From Roseibium album (lineage in GTDB: Bacteria; Pseudomonadota; Alphaproteobacteria; Rhizobiales; Stappiaceae), in contig NZ_CXWE01000001.1 of the NCBI RefSeq assembly GCF_001404515.1, positions 1,134,567 to 1,198,566 of the forward strand: a stretch of 64,000 nucleotides of DNA. The letters run 5' to 3'. Under the pieces are notes generated by a model. The model searched no databases. It was not told where the DNA came from and saw nothing but the letters and a program-made list of their open reading frames with translations. The position numbers and the translations under genes are program-made. This document shows, piece after piece, positions 1 through 8,656 of the stretch. Position 1 is the first letter of the stretch. Each line of letters starts with the position of its first letter.

Positions 1-621
1 GCCGTTCGGTGTCACGGAGAATTCGGCAACGTCCTTGTTCTGAAGATCGTCATTGACGAGATCGGTGTTGAAGTTGACCTGGACGCGGTCATAGCCGCTG
101 CCGCCATTCATCAGGTCGGACCCATCACCGTTGTTCCAGAGAAGTAGGTCGTCGCCGGACCCGCCGAACATCCGATCGTTGCCCTTGTTGCCGACAAGAC
201 GGTCATTGCCCTTGCCACCACGCAACGTGTCTTCACCGTCACCGCCATTCAGTGTGTCGTTGCCGAAGCCTCCAATAAGTTTGTCGTTCCCGATACCTCC
301 GAACAATGTGTCCTTGCCGAAGCCGCCAAGGATCTTGTCGTTGCCCTTGCCCCCGAAAAGGATGTCGTTTCCAAAGCCTCCGTCGATCTTGTCATTGCCG
401 TGCCCACCGAACACCGTGTCGTTTCCGAAGCCGCCGAAGATTTTGTCGTTGCCTTTTCCGCCATCAAGAAAATCGTTTCCGAAGCGACCAAAGATACTGT
501 CGTTACCGCCATTGCCAAAAATGAAGTCGGAGGCAAATCCTCCAAAGAGATAATCACTTTGATGAGACCCGTTGATGAATTGGGGTTTGAAGAAATTCAG
601 GAAAGAATAAAGGAAGCTCAT
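1..621 (-). CDS. RTX-type calcium-binding repeat protein (3' end outside window)
   Basis: Reading the minus strand from an ATG at 621, preceded by an AGGAGA ribosome-binding site, gives an open frame of 207 codons that runs off the left edge. After about 35 non-repetitive residues there is an uninterrupted run of glycine- and aspartate-rich nonapeptides of the GGxGNDxLx kind (roughly 14 copies, to about residue 155). These build the calcium-binding parallel beta-roll of RTX/hemolysin-type proteins. The last visible part ([15 protein letters not shown] and onwards) resembles the less regular tail of alphaproteobacterial calcium-binding proteins. No N-terminal signal peptide is visible; such proteins usually leave by a type I secretion system using a C-terminal signal, which would lie outside the window. 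The role is unknown; a secreted surface, adhesion or exoenzyme function is inferred from the family. The repetitive DNA also yields a long proline-rich frame on the plus strand, which is an artefact. Confidence 0.85.
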   Translation of the reverse strand, partial: MSFLYSFLNFFKPQFINGSHQSDYLFGGFASDFIFGNGGNDSIFGRFGNDFLDGGKGNDKIFGGFGNDTVFGGHGNDKIDGGFGNDILFGGKGNDKILGGFGKDTLFGGIGNDKLIGGFGNDTLNGGDGEDTLRGGKGNDRLVGNKGNDRMFGGSGDDLLLWNNGDGSDLMNGGSGYDRVQVNFNTDLVNDDLQNKDVAEFSVTPNG

Positions 622-742
622 TGCAAATCTCCTGTCTTGAAAAATCACCAATCGTCCCGACGGTCTGACGCAGTGGTCTGCCGCCAGACGTCAACAAAGG
701 ACCGCGATGGTGACCTCGCCAGGTGCGAGTACTTGTTGGTGC

Positions 743-949
743 TCAGGCGATCGAAAAAGGTTCAAAAAAAGATTTTGCAGCGTGCCCACATCGGTGTGTC
801 AGGCGGATCTGGGCCAGGACCGGCATTTTCAACGCGGTTGGGTGATCAGGATTGAAACCGGGTAGCGGTGTGTCTTCTGGTTCGGGACTGAACGCGATCA
901 TGGCTCTGTAACTGCCTGCCAAAAAATGCACAAACATCACAAGAGTCAT
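743..949 (-). CDS. possible small hypothetical protein (68 aa)
   Basis: A short frame lies between the pntB terminator and the RTX gene. An ATG at 949 has a purine-rich stretch (GGGGGGAAG) about eight bases upstream, and a second in-frame ATG lies at 967. The product starts with a hydrophobic stretch (MTLVMFVHFLAGSY), so a short signal or anchor is imaginable. I recognise no domain. The frame is weakly supported: it could be chance, and the region may simply hold the RTX gene promoter. Confidence 0.2.
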   Translation of the reverse strand: MTLVMFVHFLAGSYRAMIAFSPEPEDTPLPGFNPDHPTALKMPVLAQIRLTHRCGHAAKSFFEPFSIA

Positions 950-1000
950 TGCGTTTCTTCCCCCCATCGAAACGCGACACTAAGTCAATACAATCATTCC

Positions 1001-1041
1001 AGAAAAAAAGCCGCTCCGGGGTTCCGGAGCGGCCTTTTTTA
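1001..1041 (-). terminator. rho-independent terminator of pntAB
   Basis: A perfect ten-base-pair stem (GCCGCTCCGG at 1010-1019 with CCGGAGCGGC at 1024-1033) and a four-base loop is flanked by A and T runs, so it could end transcription on both strands. It lies directly after the pntB stop codon. Confidence 0.9.
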
Positions 1042-1058
1042 CAGTCGAGTTTGGGAAA

Positions 1059-2492
1059 TCACTCGATCATGGTGAGCAGTTTGTCGAGAGACTGCTTTGC
1101 GTCGCCATAATACATGCGTGTGTTTTCCTTGTAGAACAGCGGGTTCTCGATACCGGAGTAACCGGTGCCCTGGCCGCGCTTGGAGACGAACACCTGCTTG
1201 GCTTTCCAGACTTCCAGAACCGGCATGCCGGCGATCGGCGAGTTCGGGTCTTCCTGGGCAGCCGGATTGACGATGTCGTTGGAACCGATGACGATGGCGA
1301 CATCGGTTTCCGGAAAGTCCTCGTTGATCTCGTCCATTTCCAGAACGATGTCATATGGGACCTTGGCTTCCGCCAGAAGCACATTCATGTGGCCGGGCAG
1401 GCGACCTGCGACCGGGTGGATCGCAAACCGCACGTTCTTGCCCTTCGCACGCAAGCGCTTGGTCAGTTCGCTGACCGATTGCTGTGCCTGGGCCACCGCC
1501 ATGCCGTAGCCCGGTATGATGATGACATTGTCCGCGTCATCAAGGGCAGCTGCAACACCGTCGGCATCGATGGCGATCTGCTCACCTTCAACCTCCATCG
1601 CCGGTCCGGTCGTGTTGCCGAAGCCGCCGAGAATGACGGAGATGAACGAGCGGTTCATCGCCTTGCACATGATGTAGGACAGGATCGCACCGGATGAACC
1701 GACAAGCGCGCCGACGACGATCAGCAGATCGTTGCCGAGCGAGAAGCCGATCGCTGCTGCCGCCCAGCCGGAATAGCTGTTTAGCATCGAGACGACCACC
1801 GGCATATCCGCGCCGCCGATCCCCATGATCAGGTGATAGCCGATGAAGAACGCCAGCAATGTCATCAGGATGAGCGTCCAGATACCGGCACCGCTCAGGA
1901 ACAGGATCAGGAGAATGAACGAAAGGATCGCCGCACCGGCATTCAGGGCATGTCCACCGGGCAGTTTTTCCGCCTTGGACGTGATCTTGCCGGCCAGCTT
2001 GCCGAAGGCCACGACCGAGCCGGTAAAGGTGACCGCACCGATGAAGACGCCGAGGAAAACCTCGACCTTCAGGATGGACTGTTCCGCAGAAGTCTTCTTC
2101 GCCAGCAAGGCAGCAAACCCTTCGAGCGCCTTGCGCTCTTCATCGCCCATGGCCAGAACGCGGCCGAGTTCGATATAGGCGTTGAAACCGACAAACACGG
2201 CGGCAATGCCGACCAGCGAGTGCATTGCTGCAACAAGCTGAGGCATCTCGGTCATCTGGACCCGCTGGGCGACGTAGTAGCCGATGACACCACCGCCTGC
2301 GATCAGGATCACCGACAGCAGCCAGAGACCGGAACCGGGCCCGATGAGCGTTGCAACGACGGCGAGCGCCATGCCGGTAATACCGTACCAGACCGCGCGT
2401 TTTGCACTCTCTTCACCTGACAGGCCGCCGAGCGAGAGAATGAACAGGATTGCCGCAACCACGTAGACGGCAGTTGTAAAGCCAAATTCCAT
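1059..2492 (-). CDS. pntB: NAD(P) transhydrogenase subunit beta
   Basis: This is the beta subunit of proton-translocating transhydrogenase, which uses proton re-entry across the inner membrane to drive hydride transfer from NADH to NADP+ and so supplies NADPH. The 477-residue length is normal. The first 270 residues or so are hydrophobic membrane segments. The C-terminal soluble domain III binds NADP(H), with the hallmark [13 protein letters not shown] stretch near residue 330 and a conserved [12 protein letters not shown] motif. The start ATG at 2492 has AAGGAG upstream. The gene follows pntA after 12 bases, so the two are co-transcribed, and a strong terminator follows. Confidence 0.97.
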   Translation of the reverse strand: MEFGFTTAVYVVAAILFILSLGGLSGEESAKRAVWYGITGMALAVVATLIGPGSGLWLLSVILIAGGGVIGYYVAQRVQMTEMPQLVAAMHSLVGIAAVFVGFNAYIELGRVLAMGDEERKALEGFAALLAKKTSAEQSILKVEVFLGVFIGAVTFTGSVVAFGKLAGKITSKAEKLPGGHALNAGAAILSFILLILFLSGAGIWTLILMTLLAFFIGYHLIMGIGGADMPVVVSMLNSYSGWAAAAIGFSLGNDLLIVVGALVGSSGAILSYIMCKAMNRSFISVILGGFGNTTGPAMEVEGEQIAIDADGVAAALDDADNVIIIPGYGMAVAQAQQSVSELTKRLRAKGKNVRFAIHPVAGRLPGHMNVLLAEAKVPYDIVLEMDEINEDFPETDVAIVIGSNDIVNPAAQEDPNSPIAGMPVLEVWKAKQVFVSKRGQGTGYSGIENPLFYKENTRMYYGDAKQSLDKLLTMIE

Positions 2493-2504
2493 GGGTCGGG
2501 CTCC

Positions 2505-4088
2505 TTAGGACTTCTGGAACATGGCGAGCATGCGCCGTGTGACGAGGAAACCGCCGAAAATGTTGATCCCGGCCATGAATATGGAAAGCCCCGCAAGCAG
2601 GATGATCAGGAACGATCCCGAACCGACCTGCAGCAATGCCCCGACTATGATGATCGACGAGATGGCGTTGGTCACCGCCATCAGCGGCGTGTGCAGCGAA
2701 TGGCTGACGTTCCAGATCACCTGGAAACCGACGAACACCGCAAGCACGAAGACAATGAAGTGCTGCAGGAAGCTGGCCGGCGCCACGAGCCCGACGAGAA
2801 GCATGAACAGCCCTCCGACGGCAAGCAAAGTGACCTGCTGTTTGGTCTGCTGCTTGAAGGCGGCAACTTCCTGAGCGCGTTTTTCCTCCGGCGTCAGCTC
2901 CTTCGGTTTTTCCTTCGGCTTGGCCGCGATCGCCTGGACCTTCGGCGGCGGCGGCGGGAAGGTGATCTCACCGCCATGGGTCACCGTTGAGCCGCGAATG
3001 ACGTCATCTTCCATGTTGTGGACGAGCTGACCGTCCTTTTCCGGCGTCAGATCCGTCATCATGTGGCGGATGTTCGTTGCGTATAGGGTAGAAGACTGGG
3101 CTGCCATCCGGGACGGGAAGTCCGTATAACCGACAATCGTCACGCCGTTGTCGGTGACGATCTTCTTGTCGGCAACCGTACCTTCCACGTTGCCGCCGCG
3201 CTCCGCGGCAAGATCGATGATCACCGAACCCGGCTTCATGGACTGGACCATGTCTTCAAGCCACAGCTTCGGTGCTGGACGGTTCGGAATGAGCGCCGTC
3301 GTGATGACAATGTCCATGTCGGGCGCGAGTTCGCGGAATTTTGCCAGCTGCGCTTCCCGGAACTCCGGTGAGGACACGCTTGCGTAACCACCCGTTGCCG
3401 CCCCGTCCTGCTGGTCTTCCTCGAAATCGAGATAGACAAATTCAGCGCCCATGGATTCAACCTGTTCAGCCACCTCGGGGCGAACGTCGAACGCGTAGGT
3501 AATCGCACCGAGCGACGTGGATGTGCCGATCGCCGCAAGGCCCGCAACGCCGGCGCCAACCACGAGCACCTTTGCCGGCGGAACCTTGCCGGCAGCGGTG
3601 ATCTGGCCGGTGAAGAACCGGCCGAAATTATTGCCGGCCTCGATGACCGCCCTGTATCCGGCGATATTGGCCATCGAAGACAGTGCATCCATCTTCTGCG
3701 CGCGCGAGATTCGCGGCACCATCTCCATGGCGATGACGTTGGCGCCCTTTTCCTTCGCCGCTTCCATCCCGGCTTCGTTGCCGCCCGGATTGAAGAAGGA
3801 AATCAGCGTCTTGACCTTCGTCAGGTAACCCAGTTCCTTGTCTTCGGGCTGGCGCACCTTTGCGACAATGTCCGACTGCTTCCAGAGACTGGGCGCGGTC
3901 TTGACGATCTCGACGCCTGCCTCCTTGTATGCGTCGTCTGAAAACCCTGCAGCCTTGCCGGCGCCGCTCTGAATGAGACAGCTATAGCCCAGCTTCTGCA
4001 GTTGCTTTGCCGATTCCGGGGTCATGGCCACACGGGCCTCCCCGGGGAAGATTTCCTTGGGTGTGCCTATCTTAAGGGCTTCTGACAT
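2505..4088 (-). CDS. pntA: NAD(P) transhydrogenase subunit alpha (undivided form)
   Basis: The alpha subunit of the proton-pumping transhydrogenase carries the NAD(H)-binding domain I (about residues 1-380, with the Rossmann stretch [15 protein letters not shown]) and, after a proline- and lysine-rich linker near residue 400, the first transmembrane helices of domain II. Both parts sit in one polypeptide as in Escherichia coli, whereas several alphaproteobacteria split this subunit into two genes. I choose the ATG at 4088 (527 aa) because GGAG lies six bases upstream; an in-frame TTG at 4100 would add only four residues and contains that GGAG. It forms an operon with pntB and is transcribed first. 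Confidence 0.97.
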   Translation of the reverse strand: MSEALKIGTPKEIFPGEARVAMTPESAKQLQKLGYSCLIQSGAGKAAGFSDDAYKEAGVEIVKTAPSLWKQSDIVAKVRQPEDKELGYLTKVKTLISFFNPGGNEAGMEAAKEKGANVIAMEMVPRISRAQKMDALSSMANIAGYRAVIEAGNNFGRFFTGQITAAGKVPPAKVLVVGAGVAGLAAIGTSTSLGAITYAFDVRPEVAEQVESMGAEFVYLDFEEDQQDGAATGGYASVSSPEFREAQLAKFRELAPDMDIVITTALIPNRPAPKLWLEDMVQSMKPGSVIIDLAAERGGNVEGTVADKKIVTDNGVTIVGYTDFPSRMAAQSSTLYATNIRHMMTDLTPEKDGQLVHNMEDDVIRGSTVTHGGEITFPPPPPKVQAIAAKPKEKPKELTPEEKRAQEVAAFKQQTKQQVTLLAVGGLFMLLVGLVAPASFLQHFIVFVLAVFVGFQVIWNVSHSLHTPLMAVTNAISSIIIVGALLQVGSGSFLIILLAGLSIFMAGINIFGGFLVTRRMLAMFQKS

Positions 4089-4477
4089 ATGTCGCTCCAA
4101 GATGGTGACCAGGACATGGCCTAAAGAAGGGGAGCCTGCACCTTACGACGAAGGAATTCATCGGTATCGTGCGGACTTTGTATGCATGCTCGACTATAGA
4201 GACGAAAATTTTACTTATGACAAGATGTGTTTGCCAGGGAGCAGGACGGTATTCCGTCACTGAAGGCAGACAAGCGCGAGATCCGAAAGTTGGCGAAATC
4301 GGCTTTCAGGGGTACTGGAGTCTTTAAATCCATACCGAAGATTAGCCGGAATACTCACAAATTCGGCAGCTTTAGCAATTTATTCTGAGCAAGACGCGCG
4401 TTTTGAGATTGTGTCCAGGAAATTTCGCTGTGCTGAGTGCAGGCAGCGACCTGTGGACGCAGGTCGCTGCCGGGACT
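4089..4477. other. intergenic region upstream of pntA
   Basis: About 390 bases carry the promoter of pntAB and, at the left-facing end of the next gene, a strong hairpin. Short frames on both strands have no ribosome-binding site or recognisable product. Nothing else was seen. Confidence 0.5.
4442..4471 (-). terminator. terminator-like hairpin after the YghU gene
   Basis: A perfect twelve-base-pair stem (GGCAGCGACCTG with CAGGTCGCTGCC) and six-base loop lies six bases beyond the stop codon of the glutathione transferase gene. There is no clear T run after it, so it may be an RNA-stabilising 3' hairpin rather than a complete terminator. Confidence 0.6.
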
Positions 4478-5350
4478 TCACTCTGCGGCCGCTTCAACCG
4501 CTGCTTTCGGATCTAGGTCGTCCGCGCTGTGGCGTTCGTGAACCTGTTCGGATTCCTCTCCCCACGCCTTGTTGACCTTCCTGCCGCGAACGACCGCGGG
4601 ACGGGCATCTATCTTTTCTGCCCATGCCTTGACGTTCTTGTACTCGTCAACAGCGAGGAACTCGGCAGCATCGTAGAGACGGCCGAGTACGAGGCCGCCG
4701 TACCACGGGAAAATCGCCATGTCCGCAATCGTGTAATCTTCGCCGGCGATATAGGGTCGCTCGGCCAGTGTCTTGTCGAGCACGTCCAGCTGACGCTTGG
4801 TTTCCATGCTGAAGCGATCAATCGGATACTCGAATTTTTCCGGAGCATAGGCATAGAAGTGGCCGAAACCGCCGCCAAGATAGGGGGCGGACCCCATCTG
4901 CCAGAAGAGCCAGTTCAGTGTTTCGGTGCGGGCTGCAGCATCTTTGGGCAAAAATGCGTCGAATTTCTCTGCCAGGTAGAGAAGAATGGACCCGGATTCG
5001 AACACCCGTGTCGGTTCTTCCGTGCTGTGGTCCACCAGGGCAGGGATTTTCGAATTTGGATTGGCTCCGACAAAGCCGCTGGAGAACTGATCGCCTTCAT
5101 TGATGCGGATCAGCCAGGCATTGTATTCGGCTTCCTTGTGGCCGAGCGCCAGAAGCTCTTCAAGCATCACGGTTACCTTGACGCCGTTCGGGGTCGCCAG
5201 CGAATAGAGTTGAAGGGGATGGTCGCCGGTGGGCAGGTCTTTCTCATGTGTTGCGCCGGAGATTGGCCGGTTGATACTGGCAAACTCGCCGCCATTCGGT
5301 TGTTCCCAGGTCCAGACTTTCGGTGGCGTGTAGGTCGGGGTGTCAGTCAT
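4478..5350 (-). CDS. yghU: glutathione-dependent disulfide-bond oxidoreductase, YghU type (GST Nu class)
   Basis: A cytosolic glutathione transferase-fold protein of 290 residues, the usual length for the YghU/YfcG family, whose members reduce disulfides such as 2-hydroxyethyl disulfide with glutathione. The N-terminal thioredoxin-fold domain begins near residue 45 (HPLQLYSLATPNGVKVTVMLEE), with the asparagine typical of this class (TPNG) in place of a catalytic tyrosine or serine. The NSKIPALVDH turn (cis-proline) and ESGSILLYLAEK glutathione-binding motif follow, then an all-helical C-terminal domain. The start at 5350 (MTDTPTYTPPK) has GGAGAG eight bases upstream; a TTG further upstream is less likely. 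It stands alone. Confidence 0.93.
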   Translation of the reverse strand: MTDTPTYTPPKVWTWEQPNGGEFASINRPISGATHEKDLPTGDHPLQLYSLATPNGVKVTVMLEELLALGHKEAEYNAWLIRINEGDQFSSGFVGANPNSKIPALVDHSTEEPTRVFESGSILLYLAEKFDAFLPKDAAARTETLNWLFWQMGSAPYLGGGFGHFYAYAPEKFEYPIDRFSMETKRQLDVLDKTLAERPYIAGEDYTIADMAIFPWYGGLVLGRLYDAAEFLAVDEYKNVKAWAEKIDARPAVVRGRKVNKAWGEESEQVHERHSADDLDPKAAVEAAAE

Positions 5351-5556
5351 CAGAATCGCTCTCCGGCTCGGATCAGGTTGAAACAGTCTGCGCATGCCTG
5401 GGCAAGTCCCCAATTCATCGCAATCTTGCGATTAGATAGGGTGGCAAATTCGCTTTGCCTAGAGTTTTTGTCCGATGCAGTCCAAAAAAGTATCTCATGG
5501 TGACAATCCCTGGCAAACCGGTTGGGAACTGCAGCCAGGTGAAAGGAACCGGGATC

Positions 5557-6816
5557 TCAGGCCAGCAGGTCATCCTCGAAGGGAAATCTGGACAGAAGCT
5601 CGATCCCGCTGTCGGTGATCAGAACCTGTTGTTCCAGCTTGACACCCTCCCTGCCTCCGTCTTCGCCGATAAAGCTTTCCACACAAATCGTCATTCCCGA
5701 TTCCAGCGCGCCGTCATAACCGGCTTCCGGAAAGTCTCCATGGTGATAGAGATAGGGATATTCGCCGGTCATGCCGACACCATGTGCAGACAGGTAGTAG
5801 CGGTTGGTGTGGTATTTCTCGGGTATGTTCCATGCCCGGTCTGCATATTCGCGAAATGTCATGCCGGGGCGCAGGATGTCCATGTTGTGGTGCACCTGCT
5901 CAAAGGCGATCTTGTAGAGGTCTCGCTGCTCGGCGCTGGGTTTGTCCGGCCCGGCATGAAAGGTGCGCGAGAAATCGGCATAATAACCGTGACAGCCGAC
6001 GACATCCGTATCGAGCGCGATCAGATCGTTTCTGCCAATGAGGTTCGCCGACGTTTCCTGAAACCAGGGGTTTGTCCGGTCGCCGGCATTCAACAATCGG
6101 GTTTCCACATAGTCGCCGTTTTGCTCGATGATTGATTTGTGCAGGACGGACCAGAGTTCGGCCTCCGTCAGGCCTGGGCGGATCGCCTCCCTGAGCTTGC
6201 CCACCCCGATTTCCGTCGCCCGCAACGAGGCGATCACGCATTTCATTTCCTCAGGCGACTTGATCGCGCGCGCCATTTCGATCGGTTGCTGCGCGTCGAC
6301 GATTGACAGACCACGGTTTCGAAGAGCAATGCTCGTTCCCGCATTCAAGCGCTCCAGGCCGACAGTGGCCTTCCTGTTGTCCGTCAGCTCATGAATCAGG
6401 TCGGCCATTTCCGCGCTCCAGAGCGCCTCGCGCTCTACAATATGCGGTCCGGCGGCAACAAAACTGGCAGTTCTCGCCGGGCGGACCTCATCGATGGTTT
6501 CGAAGCCTTCCGCCAGATGCAGGCAGCCGGTGAATTCAAACAGGATTGACTTGTCCAGTGTCAAAAGCAGGTAACGCGACGGAGCATTGCGCATGGAAAA
6601 GACCTGCATGTTGCGTGTGCCGGTCGCATAGCGAATGTTGACGGGATCTGAGAGGATCACGGCATCAACACCGTATTCGGACATTTTCCGGCGCACGCGC
6701 GCCTGCCGGTAGGCGCGCACACCAGCAAGGTCAATGCCGTCGGTTTCCGGTGACCGGTCGAGCTGTACAATGTCAGCCAGATCGCTTCGCTCCGCGTGCC
6801 AGTCAAGTTCCGCCAT
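5557..6816 (-). CDS. M24-family metallohydrolase/lyase, DddP-like
   Basis: This 419-residue protein has the two-domain creatinase/aminopeptidase P (M24) fold. It resembles DddP, the metal-dependent dimethylsulfoniopropionate lyase of marine alphaproteobacteria. All six expected metal ligands are present with DddP spacing: D269 and D271 (ALDTD), D281 (YYADFSRTF), H345 (SAHGVG), E380 (CVESF) and E395 (KLEQQV). The N-terminal stretch NIRYATGTRNMQVF also fits this group. The residue six after the histidine, which I recall as a catalytic aspartate in DddP, is G351 here, followed by glutamate, so DMSP cleavage is not assured. It could instead be a Xaa-Pro peptidase-like or creatinase-like enzyme. 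The ATG at 6816 has GGAG 11 bases upstream; a GTG at 6837 is possible. A LysR gene faces it. Confidence 0.8.
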   Translation of the reverse strand: MAELDWHAERSDLADIVQLDRSPETDGIDLAGVRAYRQARVRRKMSEYGVDAVILSDPVNIRYATGTRNMQVFSMRNAPSRYLLLTLDKSILFEFTGCLHLAEGFETIDEVRPARTASFVAAGPHIVEREALWSAEMADLIHELTDNRKATVGLERLNAGTSIALRNRGLSIVDAQQPIEMARAIKSPEEMKCVIASLRATEIGVGKLREAIRPGLTEAELWSVLHKSIIEQNGDYVETRLLNAGDRTNPWFQETSANLIGRNDLIALDTDVVGCHGYYADFSRTFHAGPDKPSAEQRDLYKIAFEQVHHNMDILRPGMTFREYADRAWNIPEKYHTNRYYLSAHGVGMTGEYPYLYHHGDFPEAGYDGALESGMTICVESFIGEDGGREGVKLEQQVLITDSGIELLSRFPFEDDLLA

Positions 6817-6898
6817 GATGATTTCGTCTCCAAACACACATCAGGGAATAATTGCATCTTGAACCGACAGGAAAAGCCTGGAAAAATTCACCCGTATT

Positions 6899-6925
6899 GA
6901 TAACTTCCAGGAATGCTAAGTTATC
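6899..6925. promoter_or_regulatory. candidate LysR operator (inverted repeat over the regulator start)
   Basis: GATAACTT (6899-6906) and AAGTTATC (6918-6925) form a perfect eight-base inverted repeat separated by 11 bases, with the T-N11-A layout of LysR-type sites. It covers the start codon of the LysR gene, which suits autoregulation. Binding is inferred. Confidence 0.45.
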
Positions 6926-7800
6926 GCAAGTCACTGCCACCGCTGGACACGCTGGTCTTTTTTGAAGCGGCAATGAGGCATCAGAACTTTACGGAAGCAG
7001 CCGACGAACTCTTTGTCACGCAGGCGGCGGTCAGCAAGCGAATCCGGCAACTGGAAACCTGGCTCGGCGTCGATCTGTTCGAGCGTTCCGGTCGCAAGTT
7101 GATACCAACCGAAGCTGGTGAATATCTCGCCGAAAAGACCGGTATGACACTGGACTATCTGGACCAGGCATTGCGGACGGTAAAGATCCCGTCCCAACCG
7201 GTGGTCCGCATTGCGTCGGTAACGGCGCTCGCGACCTTCTGGCTACAGCCCAAACTAAGGTCTTTCGCACTTTCCGATGAGGCTTGTCCGTTCAACCTCA
7301 CGAGCGCAGACGAATTGGGGGATCTGCTCCGCCCGGAACACGACCTGGTCATCCTGCATGGTGAAAACCGGCTTCCGGGTTGGAATGCTGAATTGCTGTT
7401 TGAAGAGGAAATTGTTCCAGTTGGAACTCTGGCGGTAGTAGATGAAGCAGGTGCATTCAGACAGAATGACGGTCAGGTGCTGTTGAACTTTGCACGAATG
7501 GCACCGAACTGGACCGATTGGAATGTATGGATCCAGCGAACCGGATGGTCGGAATTTCGTGAATGGCCGGTGCTGAACTGCGCTAGTTACAACCAGACGA
7601 TCGGACGTGCGCTGAAAGGGCAGGGGATCGCACTTGGTGCACTGCCCCTTTTGCAGGATGAGCTTTCGTCGGGAGATCTGGTGGCCATGAATTCCAGGAC
7701 ACTGTCTACCGGCAAGGGATATTACATCGCGTGGCCAAAGGCGCGCCCGATGAGTGATGAGGCCGAGCGATTGAAAAATGTGCTCCTGGGGAGCAGTTGA
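6913..7800 (+). CDS. LysR-family transcriptional regulator (GcvA-like)
   Basis: A 295-residue LysR-type regulator. Residues 9-68 form the winged helix-turn-helix (LDTLVFFEAAMRHQNFTEAADELFVTQAAVSKRIRQLE). The remainder is the periplasmic-binding-protein-like effector domain, which has the tryptophan-rich C-terminal half seen in GcvA-type members. It faces the M24 gene across about 95 bases, the usual arrangement of a LysR regulator with its target, so it probably controls that gene in response to its substrate or product. The ribosome-binding site is poor at the ATG (AGGA abuts it), so the exact start is uncertain by a few residues. Confidence 0.9.
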   Translation: MLSYRKSLPPLDTLVFFEAAMRHQNFTEAADELFVTQAAVSKRIRQLETWLGVDLFERSGRKLIPTEAGEYLAEKTGMTLDYLDQALRTVKIPSQPVVRIASVTALATFWLQPKLRSFALSDEACPFNLTSADELGDLLRPEHDLVILHGENRLPGWNAELLFEEEIVPVGTLAVVDEAGAFRQNDGQVLLNFARMAPNWTDWNVWIQRTGWSEFREWPVLNCASYNQTIGRALKGQGIALGALPLLQDELSSGDLVAMNSRTLSTGKGYYIAWPKARPMSDEAERLKNVLLGSS

Positions 7801-7851
7801 TCTGGAAAGTTTGCTGCTAGTTTGCCGCTGGTATGGATCGGAGAATTTTCG

Positions 7852-8628
7852 CTAGGATGTAATGCCGTACTGTTTCAGAATTTTCTCGTGTGTTCCGTCT
7901 GCGACAATCGTGTCGAAGGCACTTTGCAGCGTTTCGACAATTTTGTCGGAGGTCTGGTAGTGCAGCGCCAGAAATAACTCCCCCCGGTCCAGTTCATAGA
8001 CGGTTTCATAGTTTTCAAGATCGGCGCCACGCATTTGCAAACCCCAGCGCGTGACCTTGGTTTCGTAGGAGATCGCATCCACGCGGCCTGCCATGAGTTT
8101 GCGGAAGTTCTGTTCGTTCGACAGCACCGTCTCGATGCGGTCGTCCGGCACACCTTGTGCCCGCAACAGAAGCTGACCGACATCATCCTTGACAACCCCG
8201 ATCCGAATATCTGCAAGGTCGTGCACCGTTTTGATCTCAAGGTGGCGGCTTTTCTTCGCTGTCAGTCCGACGACTGTTGGAACGAACGGCCCCACCCACT
8301 TGAACAGATCCTCGCGATCCGGCGTGCGTGTTGTGGAAAACAATGCGTGTCCTGGGCGCTGCAGAGTGAGATTATAGCCCCGGGCCCAAGGCAAAAGAGC
8401 GATGTCTTCCCGATTGTGCCCCGACGCCGCCCGCTTGAACATCTCATCCATGATCTCGACACTGATGCCGCTCAGGCCTGCCCCGTCTTTGTAATTGTAG
8501 GGCGGATATTCCTCCGTCATGACCTTCAAGGAGCCGAGCCCGGTTCTCGCATGCGACGAGCGGATCAGCGTTAGGGACGTGAAGGCAGCCATTCCGGCGA
8601 CGACGGACCGTCTTGTCAAAAATCGCAT
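7852..8628 (-). CDS. family 3 periplasmic substrate-binding protein
   Basis: A secreted solute-binding protein of 258 residues resembling the amino-acid-binding family 3 (SBP_bac_3). The N terminus (RFLTRRSVVAGMAAFTSLTLIRSSHA) is a signal peptide with twin arginines followed by hydrophobic residues, so Tat export is possible. The mature part begins LKVMTEEYPPYNY, the typical first strand of this fold, and continues through DREDLFKWVGP and the GVVKDDVGQ hinge region. No ABC permease or ATPase gene is nearby. Instead it lies 28 bases downstream of a membrane GGDEF/EAL protein with a periplasmic sensor, so it may deliver a ligand to that sensor rather than to a transporter. The ligand is unknown. 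Confidence 0.85.
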   Translation of the reverse strand: MRFLTRRSVVAGMAAFTSLTLIRSSHARTGLGSLKVMTEEYPPYNYKDGAGLSGISVEIMDEMFKRAASGHNREDIALLPWARGYNLTLQRPGHALFSTTRTPDREDLFKWVGPFVPTVVGLTAKKSRHLEIKTVHDLADIRIGVVKDDVGQLLLRAQGVPDDRIETVLSNEQNFRKLMAGRVDAISYETKVTRWGLQMRGADLENYETVYELDRGELFLALHYQTSDKIVETLQSAFDTIVADGTHEKILKQYGITS

Positions 8629-8656
8629 CGGTTGACCCTCATTACGTTACGTTGAT

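Larger units (their letters stand above)
622..1058. other. intergenic region between pntB and the RTX gene
   Basis: About 440 bases separate the pntB stop codon from the RTX start. The right end holds the pntB terminator hairpin. The rest must carry the promoter of the RTX gene and perhaps one short frame (743-949). I saw no RNA gene or repeat here. Confidence 0.5.

Noticed and set aside
131..553. Proline/serine-rich plus-strand frame of 140 codons
   Set aside because: It is the exact antisense of the RTX nonapeptide repeats and owes its length to their periodicity.
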